Origin: an archaeon
GTDB taxonomy: Archaea; Thermoproteota; Nitrososphaeria; Nitrososphaerales; Gagatemarchaeaceae
Assembly (NCBI GenBank): GCA_021786575.1
Contig: JAJYMY010000002.1
Span: 186,001 to 250,000, forward strand
Length of the DNA: 64,000 nucleotides
Direction of reading: 5' to 3'
Shown here one piece after another: positions 24,740-32,097 of the stretch (position 1 is its first letter; the number at the start of each line of letters is the position of its first letter). The notes below the pieces were generated by a model, which was not told the origin of the DNA, ran no database searches, and worked only from the letters and a program-made list of their open reading frames with translations. The translations under genes and the position numbers were made by a program.

Positions 24740-25834
24740 TCAGTTCCCGAATGCGGGGAGGGTCTCCCCTATCGCCCGTAGTGTTGCGTCCACATAGACC
24801 TCGTTGACCTGGCCCATGCATCCGACCCTGAAGACCCTGCCAGCGAACGGGCCGAACCCTCCGGCGATTACAACCCCCTTGTCATGAGACAGCGCCTTCC
24901 TGAACCTGGAGTCGTCTACCCCCTGCGGATAATATGAAGCGACGACGGTCCTGGACCTCACCGACTTCTCAGCTACCGGCTGGAGGCCCAACCTCGCCAA
25001 GCCGTCATAGATCCTAGCTGACATCCTCTCGTGCCTCTCGACCCTCTTCTCCAGGCCCTCTTCTAGGAGTTCTTTCAGCGCCTCGTCTAGGGCATAGAAG
25101 AGCGGGAGCGCCGGGGTGAACGGCGTCTCTCCTCTGGTGCCATACTCCAGATACCTGGGCAGTTCGAAGTATCTCGTCTTGGGAGGGGAGCCTTTCAGGT
25201 ACTCCACGACCCGATCGCTCACCGAGAGCAAGGCCAGACCTGGCGGGGCGGCTATGCACTTCTGGCTCCCTGTGATGCACATGTCGACCCCCCAGCGGTC
25301 CACGGGGATGGCATATCCTCCCAGGCTGGAAATAGCGTCGATCACTGCGAAGGCGCCATGGTCCCTGGCGAGTTTGGTTGCTTCTTCGGCGTAGGGGGCA
25401 GCAACGCCAGTGCTCGTCTCGTTGTGAACCAGGAACAAAGCCTTGAACCTCCCCTGCTGGTCCATCGCGGACTTCAACTGGTCCAGAGTCGGAACCTTGC
25501 CGAAGTCAGAGGTGACCCGGACCGGCTTCCCGCCGGCCAGCTCAACCGTCTCCGCGAGCCTCATGCTGAACTCGCCGAAGACAGGGACGACGGCGACGTC
25601 CCCTGGCCTAATCAGATTCCAGACAGCTGCTTCGACGCCTCCCGTGCCGGACGACGACAGGACCACCACCTCGCCCTGTGTCTGGAAGAGTTTTCGCGTG
25701 TTCCCTAGGACGCTCTTATACAGCTCCCTGAATGCATCCCCTCTGTGGTTGATTATAGGGTTCAGCATCGCACGCATGACCCTCTCTGAAACGTTGGTGG
25801 GTCCGGGGAGCATTATCAGCTTCTGCTTATCCAT
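24740..25834 (-). CDS. class V aminotransferase (alanine-glyoxylate / serine-pyruvate type)
   Basis: A 364-residue PLP enzyme. LMLPGPTNVSERV opens the protein, SSSGTGGVEAAVWN binds the cofactor phosphate, DAISSLGGYAIPVD holds the PLP ring Asp, and GSQKCIAAPPG contains the Schiff-base Lys near residue 193. Family members transaminate glyoxylate, pyruvate or phosphohydroxypyruvate with Ala or Ser; the precise substrate is uncertain. With the SerA-like dehydrogenase at 47.2 kb it could serve serine/glycine metabolism. The ATG at 25834 is preferred (GGTGGT upstream); it overlaps the NMN adenylyltransferase gene by 8 bp. Confidence 0.85.
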   Translation of the reverse strand: MDKQKLIMLPGPTNVSERVMRAMLNPIINHRGDAFRELYKSVLGNTRKLFQTQGEVVVLSSSGTGGVEAAVWNLIRPGDVAVVPVFGEFSMRLAETVELAGGKPVRVTSDFGKVPTLDQLKSAMDQQGRFKALFLVHNETSTGVAAPYAEEATKLARDHGAFAVIDAISSLGGYAIPVDRWGVDMCITGSQKCIAAPPGLALLSVSDRVVEYLKGSPPKTRYFELPRYLEYGTRGETPFTPALPLFYALDEALKELLEEGLEKRVERHERMSARIYDGLARLGLQPVAEKSVRSRTVVASYYPQGVDDSRFRKALSHDKGVVIAGGFGPFAGRVFRVGCMGQVNEVYVDATLRAIGETLPAFGN

Positions 25835-26363
25835 CCCTACCACCCGTAAGGTCCTTACGGATAAGGGCTCTCACCCGCTCCACACCATCGAATTTCTTCA
25901 CCAACTTCGCGACCTGGACCGGCACCAGGACCTTCCAGTCCTTCCGTTCAAGAATCCTATCCCTAACGTTCGTGGCCGAATACTTCACCCTGTCGATGTA
26001 GGGGACGGCCCTCACCTGGATGCCTTCTTCTTTGAAGAGCAGAAAGGTGAGCGCGTCGTTGGTGAATACCACGTCGAACTTGGGGACCATGGATCCGACC
26101 GCGGACACCCATAGCGAGTGAGAGTCGGCGTCAGCTATGGGTATCGCCATCCATCTCGCTGGGTCGATCCCGTTCCCGTCCAAGGCTGCCTTGATCATAG
26201 CAATCCTCTCCCCCGCGGTGAACGGATTGTTCCTTTCATGGCTACGCTGCGCGGAACCCACCACCACGTATAGGTAATCGACCTCGCGGAGTGCATACTT
26301 CACAGCTTCTAGGTGGCCGAGATGGAACGGCTGGAACCGGCCGACGAGCAGACCGACCCGCAT
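25827..26363 (-). CDS. nicotinamide-nucleotide adenylyltransferase
   Basis: A 178-residue protein with the archaeal NMNAT pattern: GRFQPFHLGHLEAV near residue 8 (HxGH nucleotidyl-transfer motif), GSAQRSHERNNPFTAGER near 36, and SATNVRDRI near 130 in place of the ISSTxIR block. It joins ATP and NMN to make NAD. The ATG at 26363 lies about 34 bp from a TATATA element at 26393-26402. The 3' end contains a perfect 17-bp palindrome (25844-25860) just before the next gene's start. Confidence 0.92.
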   Translation of the reverse strand: MRVGLLVGRFQPFHLGHLEAVKYALREVDYLYVVVGSAQRSHERNNPFTAGERIAMIKAALDGNGIDPARWMAIPIADADSHSLWVSAVGSMVPKFDVVFTNDALTFLLFKEEGIQVRAVPYIDRVKYSATNVRDRILERKDWKVLVPVQVAKLVKKFDGVERVRALIRKDLTGGRDG

Positions 26364-26390
26364 CAGCGTTCGGTTTGAGCGCCCCGACGG

Positions 26391-26443
26391 GCTGTATATA
26401 AGAAGACCAGCGCCACAGCTAAACCCGTCTTGGATTGAGACGG
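26391..26443. promoter_or_regulatory. divergent NMNAT/rtcA promoter with a 5' hairpin before rtcA
   Basis: TGTATATAAG (26391-26402 region) can serve both directions. On the plus strand it predicts transcription starting near 26424, which would put CCGTCT-TGGATTG-AGACGG (26425-26443, six base pairs, seven-base loop) at the very 5' end of the rtcA mRNA, 4 bp before its GTG. GCTAAACC at 26419-26426 is an alternative box for a leaderless rtcA transcript. Confidence 0.4.
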
Positions 26444-26447
26444 CGCC

Positions 26448-27485
26448 GTGGAATATCTCGAGGTGGACGGCTCGCAGGGAGAGGGAGGAGGGCAGATCCT
26501 CCGCACTGCGGTGGCGTTTTCAGCGATCAAGCGGACTCCGGTCCGCGTGGTCAAGATTAGGGCCGGGAGGGAGGTTCCGGGGCTGAAGAGGCAACACCTC
26601 TCAACGCTCAGGGTGCTCGCGGAGGTCTTCGGAGGAGAACTGAGGGGGGCGGCCGAAGGCTCTCAAGAGGTGACTTTCGTCCCCGGGGCTCCCCGCGTCG
26701 ATGTCACGTCTGCAGACATGGGCACCGCCGCCAGTATAACATTGGTCCTTCAAGCAGTAATCCCTGCGGTCGCCTTGAGCGGGTCGCGGCTGAGGCTGCG
26801 GCTTATCGGCGGGACCGACGTCCCTTGGAGCCCCACACTCGACTACTTGAGCCGGGTGGCTGCTGTGGGATACAGGGCCATCGGGATAGCGCTCGAGGTC
26901 GAGGCATCGAGGCGCGGCTACTATCCGCGGGGCGGGGGGGTCGTCACAGCCTCCATCGCTCCCTGCGACGGGGTTACGCCCCTCAACCTCGCTGCTAGGC
27001 AGCAGGTGAAGTCCGTCAAGGTGGTAAGCCGCTGCGGGGGCCTCTCAAAGTCAGTTGCGCAGCGTCAGGCCGAATCGGCGGGAGCGGTACTTCGGACCGC
27101 GGGCCTTCGGGTGGAGTCCGAGGTGAGCGCGGGTGAGTCTGACTCTCCTGGCACGTCGGTCCTTGTCTTCCACGTTGGCGCCGACGCAATCCTTGGCTCA
27201 GACGCCATTGGAGCGAGGGGGAAGCCAGCTGAGGCTGTAGGGAGGGGGGCGGCGGACGCGTTCCTCGCAACCGAACGCACAGGCGGGTGCATCGATGCGA
27301 ACCTGGCTGACATGCTGCTCCCGTTGCTCTCCATGGCGAGGGGGGAGTCAAGGGTGAAGATTCCTACCATGACCTCACACCTCGAATCGGGCCTCAAGCT
27401 CGCCGAGCTGTTCACTGGGTGCGGTTGGAAGGCGGAGCCTTCAGGGAGCGGGGTACTCGCTACTGTAACCCCAGGAGACCCCTAA
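26448..27485 (+). CDS. rtcA: RNA 3'-terminal phosphate cyclase RtcA
   Basis: A 345-residue protein. The N-terminus GSQGEGGGQILRTAVAFSA is the RtcA signature; PGLKRQHLSTLRVLAEV, YYPRGGGVV and TMTSHLESGLKLAE (with the adenylylated His) follow in order. It converts RNA 3'-phosphate ends to 2',3'-cyclic phosphates using ATP. Since RtcB and archease are also encoded here (12.6-14.5 kb), this genome carries both halves of an RNA end-healing and ligation route. The start is a GTG at 26448 just after a small hairpin. Confidence 0.94.
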   Translation: MEYLEVDGSQGEGGGQILRTAVAFSAIKRTPVRVVKIRAGREVPGLKRQHLSTLRVLAEVFGGELRGAAEGSQEVTFVPGAPRVDVTSADMGTAASITLVLQAVIPAVALSGSRLRLRLIGGTDVPWSPTLDYLSRVAAVGYRAIGIALEVEASRRGYYPRGGGVVTASIAPCDGVTPLNLAARQQVKSVKVVSRCGGLSKSVAQRQAESAGAVLRTAGLRVESEVSAGESDSPGTSVLVFHVGADAILGSDAIGARGKPAEAVGRGAADAFLATERTGGCIDANLADMLLPLLSMARGESRVKIPTMTSHLESGLKLAELFTGCGWKAEPSGSGVLATVTPGDP

Positions 27486-27545
27486 TGTTATGCCTGAGGG
27501 CACAATGTCTAAAAGGACGGGCGCAAGCGCCCCGCCAGAATCTCT

Positions 27546-28145
27546 ATGTCTTACGAGCAGTTCATGCCAGGGGCGACGGCGGTCGGCATCGCCTACAAGG
27601 ACGGAGTCGTCTTGGGCGCGGAGCGGCGGATAACTCTCGGGAACTTCGTAAGAAGCAAGTCCGGGAAGAAGGTATTCAAGGTGACGGATAGCGTTGGCGC
27701 GGTGTGCGCAGGGATGGTTGCCGACATGCAGAACCTCGTGAAGGAGGTGTCCGTCTACTCCAAGCTGAAGGAGCTCGAGTCGAAGAGGTCCATCAAGCCC
27801 AATTCGGTCGCTAAGCTCATGTCGACTCTGATGTTCCAGAACAGGTACGCTCCCCTGCTGACGCAGGTGATTCTGGGGGGGCTCGGCGACAAGCCCCTGA
27901 TTTACGTCCTCGACCCCCTAGGGAGCGTGATTTCTGACCAGTACGCGACGGTGGGGACCGGTGAGGAAACTGCAATCGGAGTCGTCGAAGCGGGTTACGA
28001 CCCCAACATGACGCAGAAGCAGGCCAGAGACCTGGCGATATCGGCCATCAAGGCGGCAGTTGCCAGGGACGCGATGAGCGGCAACGGGATTGACATCCTG
28101 ACTATCGACAAGTCTGGGATTAAAGAAGAGGGCCTGGACCTCTAA
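27546..28145 (+). CDS. proteasome beta subunit paralogue lacking the catalytic Thr
   Basis: A 199-residue 20S beta-type protein: GIAYKDGVVLGAERRITLG, SGKKVFKVTDSVGAVCAGMVADMQ, and GTGEETAIGVVEAGYDPNMT. Where the active subunit reads HG-TTTVGL, this one reads PG-ATAVGI, so the residue aligned with Thr1 is Ala and no propeptide cleavage is expected. The conserved Asp is Glu in GAERR. In TACK archaea two beta subunits share one ring and one is often inactive alone; here the sequence itself explains inactivity. The start ATG at 27546 has TCTAAAAGG about 33 bp upstream. Confidence 0.9.
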   Translation: MSYEQFMPGATAVGIAYKDGVVLGAERRITLGNFVRSKSGKKVFKVTDSVGAVCAGMVADMQNLVKEVSVYSKLKELESKRSIKPNSVAKLMSTLMFQNRYAPLLTQVILGGLGDKPLIYVLDPLGSVISDQYATVGTGEETAIGVVEAGYDPNMTQKQARDLAISAIKAAVARDAMSGNGIDILTIDKSGIKEEGLDL

Positions 28146-28160
28146 AGACGGCGGTTCGCG

Positions 28161-28814
28161 TTGTGGACATACAAAGGTGTCGGAGTTCACTGGCTCGGTC
28201 ACGACGGCTTCGTCCTTACAGGTTCGAAGACGGTAATCCTCGACCCATTCAAGGCAAAGGGACCGTACAAGGCTGACGTCCTCCTTATCTCGCACGAGCA
28301 CTTTGACCATCTGAGCGAAGACGACATCAAAAGGTTCGCCTCCCCCGCAACGACCATCGTAGCCCCAAAGATATGCGAGGAATCTCTGAAGGCCCACGGG
28401 CAAGAGAAGGTCTTCGTGAAGCCTGGAGCGAAGGTCGAAGTGAAGGGGGTCAAGATAGAAGCCATTCCGGCGTACAACCTCAACAAGTTCAGAGAGCCGG
28501 GCAAGGTGTTCCACCCAAAGGATGACGGCCGGGTAGGGTACATCGTCACCCTCGATGGGGTAAGGTTCTACCAGGCGGGCGACAGCGACGCCACACCCGA
28601 GTTGAAGTCAGTCGACGTAGACGTCGCCTTCCTTCCGGTCTCTGGCACCTATGTCATGACCGCGGAGGAGGCGGCTGAGGCGGCTAGGGGAATGAAGGCG
28701 GAAGTCGTGGTCCCTATGCACTACCAGTCTATCGTGGGGACAAAGGCAGACGCCGAGAGGTTCAAGCAACTCCTCGGCGGCTCTAAGACAGTGCAGATAC
28801 TCGAGCAGGAATAA
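28161..28814 (+). CDS. MBL-fold metal-dependent hydrolase (UPF0173-like)
   Basis: A 217-residue metallo-beta-lactamase-fold protein. GVGVHWLGHDGFVL opens the domain; SHEHFDHLSEDD near residue 50 gives the HxHxDH metal site; YQAGDSDATPEL provides the next Asp; VVPMHYQSIVGTKADAERF the final His. This fits UPF0173-type hydrolases, whose substrate is unknown. The TTG at 28161 follows the proteasome stop by 15 bp, so co-transcription is likely. Confidence 0.82.
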   Translation: MWTYKGVGVHWLGHDGFVLTGSKTVILDPFKAKGPYKADVLLISHEHFDHLSEDDIKRFASPATTIVAPKICEESLKAHGQEKVFVKPGAKVEVKGVKIEAIPAYNLNKFREPGKVFHPKDDGRVGYIVTLDGVRFYQAGDSDATPELKSVDVDVAFLPVSGTYVMTAEEAAEAARGMKAEVVVPMHYQSIVGTKADAERFKQLLGGSKTVQILEQE

Positions 28815-28815
28815 G

Positions 28816-28962
28816 CTACTCAGGTATGCTATCGGAGCGGATCTTCCCGCCCTCGAGCTTTACGAAGAGATACCGGTTGTCCGCAAAGACGAGGGTCAGC
28901 TCATTCTCTTTCTCCTCCACGGTGAGCAGAGCCTTGCCCACTATGCCGTCGAACTTTGCCAT
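28816..28962 (-). CDS. very small hypothetical protein, 48 aa
   Basis: Found by direct reading. ATG at 28962 to TAG at 28816-28818 gives MAKFDGIVGKALLTVEEKEN and ends KIRSDSIPE. The alternating hydrophobic pattern (LTLVFADNRYLFVKLEGG) suggests a small beta sheet. I recognise no family. It lies 48 bp downstream of the ribbon-helix-helix gene on the same strand and converges on the MBL hydrolase with 1 bp between stops. Confidence 0.5.
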   Translation of the reverse strand: MAKFDGIVGKALLTVEEKENELTLVFADNRYLFVKLEGGKIRSDSIPE

Positions 28963-29010
28963 TGTTGCGCCTCAGGCCCGGTCGATTCGTATTTCTGTGT
29001 TGCCACATTC

Positions 29011-29187
29011 TCACTCTGAGTACTTCGCTAGGTCTTCCGCCCCCTGGGAGGGCGCACCCACGGGAGAGCCGGTCGACTCTCTAATCAGCTCTCTTATCAC
29101 CTGGTCGATACTCGCGCTCCTCTTCTTGGCCTTCAGCCGCTTCAGCGCTAGGTGAGTGTCGTCGTGGACTTTGACACTTCTGCCCAT
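29011..29187 (-). CDS. ribbon-helix-helix DNA-binding protein, 58 aa
   Basis: Found by direct reading. The product begins MGRSVKVHDDTHLALKRLKA and continues SASIDQVIRELIRES, the strand-helix-helix pattern of MetJ/Arc/CopG regulators and VapB-type antitoxins in archaea. The first strand SVKVHDD would contact DNA as a dimer. The ATG at 29187 has a TATA-like ACGTAAATAG (29211-29220) about 28 bp upstream. The next gene is a 48-residue protein, so a small two-gene operon is likely; no toxin domain is recognisable. Confidence 0.65.
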   Translation of the reverse strand: MGRSVKVHDDTHLALKRLKAKKRSASIDQVIRELIRESTGSPVGAPSQGAEDLAKYSE

Positions 29188-29330
29188 CTGCGCCGCCGTT
29201 TTCCTTGGCGCTATTTACGTCGACTGGAACCCTTCCTTTCACGGCGACAAGAAAGTGCCATGACGTGTAATGCCGAAGGAGCACCCATACCGCGCATCCA
29301 CGCGGCTCCTCGCATGTAGCGGCGGCGGTG

Positions 29331-29413
29331 TCAGCCGTCGCTGATTCCAGGGAGCCAGAGCCCTCTGGCTGCATGCCACTGCTCCCAAACCCGGAAAGAG
29401 TGGAATGGCTCCC
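29331..29413. other. inverted-repeat cluster in a gene-poor stretch
   Basis: From 29188 to 29750 no gene is supported. Within it are TCAGC/GCTGA (29331-29344), the perfect palindrome AGCCAGAG-CC-CTCTGGCT (29353-29370), and GGGAGCCA (29350-29357) with TGGCTCCC (29406-29413), which could enclose the first or compete with it. This may be a folded RNA or protein-binding DNA. Confidence 0.3.
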
Positions 29414-29718
29414 CTCCTCGTCCTCGGTCGCCTTCGACCTTGCTCTTTTTATCTTGCGCTCCCAGCAAACTCCTGCCCCAACACTCTGAGCTCAGTAGAC
29501 CTCCCGTCTCTTTTCGCCACACAATTGAACTGATGTCTCGCCCAGGTCGGCCGACGCGGTGCCTCAGGGAACCGTCCGAAGGACTTTGCCACGCTCACTC
29601 GAATGGTTTTGACTCAGTATCGTCGCGAGTTCATCATCTGCCCGGGAGCTTACTCCGGACTATGACTGGGACGGCGTTCACCTCATCGTCAGGCAATCGA
29701 TTCGGGGCCGGAATTTAG

Positions 29719-29730
29719 CCTTTATTTGAG
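29719..29730 (+). promoter_or_regulatory. TATA-like box for the racemase gene
   Basis: CCTTTATTTGAG is centred about 27 bp before the TTG at 29751, fitting leaderless transcription. Confidence 0.5.
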
Positions 29731-29750
29731 CGGCGCGGGTCGGGATAACG

Positions 29751-30893
29751 TTGGGTTTCCTGGACGGCTTAAAGGTGGTAGACGCCACGCGGCTCCTCCC
29801 CGGAGGGTTCTGCACCATGGTCCTCTCCGACATGGGGGCCGATGTGATCAAGGTCGAGCAGCCTGGCCTGGGCGACTACATGCGCGCCACCCCGCCCATG
29901 AAAGACGGGAGGAGCCCCTTGCACGCGACTGTCAACAGGAACAAAAAAAGCATCGGGATCGACCTGAAGTCCGCTGAGGGGAAGGCAGTGATGCGTCGGC
30001 TCCTCCGCACGGCAGACGTCTTTGTGGAGGGCTTCCGGCCCGGCGCCATGGCTCGGCTAGGGTTTTCGTTCTCCCATGTGAAGAGGGTGAACCCCAAAAT
30101 CATCTACTGCTCGATATCGGCGTACGGTCAGGAAAGCAGGCTGAGCTCTATGCCAGGGCACGACATAAACTTCCAGGCGATGGCAGGGACGCTCGCGTAC
30201 TCCACCAGAGCTGAGGTCCCTCTTCTCCAGCTCGGGGACTTGGCCTCAGGGATGTACGCGGCACTGGGGATTCTCGGGGCCCTCGCCGGAAGGAGGAGGC
30301 CCGCCTTCGTGGACGTGCCTATCGTGGCCTCGCTTATTTCTTGGATGGTGTTGCCAGCGTCTGTCTACCTGGCGACGGGCCGAACGCCCGGCGAGGGGAA
30401 CAGCCTCATCTTCGGCTCGACGCCCTACTACAATGTCTATCAGACCTCTGACGGCAAGTACATGGCCGTAGCCGCCATAGAACCGGCCTTCTGGCGGAAT
30501 TTGGTGGAGTCGCTTGGACTCCCGGAGCTCGAACCGATGAGGTTCGGCGCAGCCGAGGAGAGGGACTACGTCGTCTCTGAGCTGCGGCGGGTCTTCGCCA
30601 CGAAAACGAGAGACGAATGGGCGAGGCTCCTCATGCATAGGGACACGTGTGTGACGCCTGTCCTGACCGTCGAAGAGGCTCTCGCCAGCGACTGGGCCAA
30701 GTCCCTCGGGATGCTCGCGGGGATCGGCGGAGAAGACGTCCTAAACGGTCCGGTCAGGACCGTCCCCGCTATGAGGAGCAAACCCTTCACAGCGGCCCCC
30801 GACCTGGGGGAAGACACTTACTCCATCATGAAGTCCCTTGGCTACTCTCAGGCGGTCACGCGGCGACTGAAGTCGAAGGGAGCAGTCCAGTAG
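29751..30893 (+). CDS. alpha-methylacyl-CoA racemase (CaiB/BaiF fold)
   Basis: A 380-residue member of the family III CoA-transferase fold. The catalytic residues of alpha-methylacyl-CoA racemases are all in place: His137 in GHDIN, Asp163 in LGDLASG and Glu244 in AIEPAFW, with STPYYNVYQTSDGKYMAVAA around the last. This triad favours racemase over true CoA-transferase. Racemases interconvert (2R)- and (2S)-2-methylacyl-CoA so that methyl-branched chains can enter beta-oxidation. It starts at a TTG 27 bp after a TATA-like box and converges on a thiolase gene 3 bp away. Neighbours supply the other beta-oxidation steps. Confidence 0.86.
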   Translation: MGFLDGLKVVDATRLLPGGFCTMVLSDMGADVIKVEQPGLGDYMRATPPMKDGRSPLHATVNRNKKSIGIDLKSAEGKAVMRRLLRTADVFVEGFRPGAMARLGFSFSHVKRVNPKIIYCSISAYGQESRLSSMPGHDINFQAMAGTLAYSTRAEVPLLQLGDLASGMYAALGILGALAGRRRPAFVDVPIVASLISWMVLPASVYLATGRTPGEGNSLIFGSTPYYNVYQTSDGKYMAVAAIEPAFWRNLVESLGLPELEPMRFGAAEERDYVVSELRRVFATKTRDEWARLLMHRDTCVTPVLTVEEALASDWAKSLGMLAGIGGEDVLNGPVRTVPAMRSKPFTAAPDLGEDTYSIMKSLGYSQAVTRRLKSKGAVQ

Positions 30894-30896
30894 GGC

Positions 30897-32090
30897 TCAA
30901 GCCCTCTGCAGCAGGACGGCGAATCCCTGCCCGCCCCCCACGCATAGAGTCGCCATCCCATACTCCTTTCCGCTCTGGACGAGCTCTCTCGCCAGCGTCC
31001 CAACGAGCCTGGCACCTGAAGCTCCGAGGGGATGTCCTATGGCTATGGCCCCACCGTGGACATTGATCCTGCCCGGGTCAAGCTTCAGCTCCCGGATTGC
31101 GTACAGCACGACAGCGGCAAAAGCTTCGTTGATCTCCCATAGGTCTACCTCCTCCGCCTTGACCTTCGCCTTCGCCAGCGCCTTCTGTGAAGCAGGCACT
31201 GGCCCCTTACCCATGACGCTGGGGTCGACTCCAGCCCACCCCATTGACACTATCCTGGCCAGCGGCTTGAGCCCATGCTCCTTCAGCTTCGCCTCAGAGG
31301 CGAGCGCGACCATGGACGCGCCCGCGTTGAGGGGGGACGAGTTCCCGGCGGTGACCAGTCCGCCAGGCTTGAACGAAGGCTGGAGGGCAGCCAGCTGCTC
31401 CAGCGTCGTGTCCCTCCTTATGCTCTGGTCCACGTCGATCACCCGCTCCTCCCCTCCCACCTCCACCTTCATGTCTAGCAGCTCGCCTCTGAACCAGCCT
31501 TCGTCCAATGCGGTCGTCGCCTTCGCGTGCGACCCTACCGAGAACCTGTCCATCTCCTCCCTGGTGAATCCTTCCTCCTCCGCTAGCTTTTCCGCCGTGA
31601 GCCCCATTGAGTACCCCGTGCTCATCTGGTACTTCATGTATTCCGGTCTCGTGAGTAGCCGGGTGTTCGGCGCTAGGGCGGGGTTGTTGGACATCGGGAC
31701 ATGGGTGAGGTGCTCCATCCCGCCAGCGAGGACGGTGTCTGAGTTCCCTGTCATGATCTCCATCGCTCCTTCTGCCACAGCGTTCATGGACGATGCGCAG
31801 GCCCTGTCCATCGCCATGGCCGGTACCGTGACCGGGAGTCCCGCCAGTAGGACAGGGTGCCTTCCCCCATAGAGCCAGTTCTCGCCGGTCTGGAATGCGC
31901 ACCCAGTCACAACGTCCCCGACCTCTTCAGGTCTGAATGAGGTCCTCTCCATCACCCTTCGTATGAGGAGGCTCAGTGCCTGGTCCATCCTGATGGAGTT
32001 GTAGACATCTCTCTCAGGTTGAGACGGTCTCGACCTGGAGAATGGGATTCTCAGGTAGTCCGCCACATACGCGTCTTTGAGCTCGGCCAT
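30897..32090 (-). CDS. thiolase (acetyl-CoA C-acyltransferase)
   Basis: A 397-residue thiolase of the degradative type. The acyl-carrying Cys98 lies in MDRACASSMNAV; GGMEHLTHVPM, NEAFAAVVL, GGAIAIGHPLGASGAR (His) and CVGGGQGF (second Cys) follow in order. It cleaves 3-ketoacyl-CoA with CoA, the last step of beta-oxidation, or runs in reverse to make acetoacetyl-CoA. The frame is open to 32132, but the ATG at 32090 is chosen because GAGGAG lies 5 nt upstream. It is 7 bp downstream of the HAD/ECH fusion gene and surely co-transcribed. Confidence 0.92.
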   Translation of the reverse strand: MAELKDAYVADYLRIPFSRSRPSQPERDVYNSIRMDQALSLLIRRVMERTSFRPEEVGDVVTGCAFQTGENWLYGGRHPVLLAGLPVTVPAMAMDRACASSMNAVAEGAMEIMTGNSDTVLAGGMEHLTHVPMSNNPALAPNTRLLTRPEYMKYQMSTGYSMGLTAEKLAEEEGFTREEMDRFSVGSHAKATTALDEGWFRGELLDMKVEVGGEERVIDVDQSIRRDTTLEQLAALQPSFKPGGLVTAGNSSPLNAGASMVALASEAKLKEHGLKPLARIVSMGWAGVDPSVMGKGPVPASQKALAKAKVKAEEVDLWEINEAFAAVVLYAIRELKLDPGRINVHGGAIAIGHPLGASGARLVGTLARELVQSGKEYGMATLCVGGGQGFAVLLQRA

Positions 32091-32097
32091 TCGCTCC

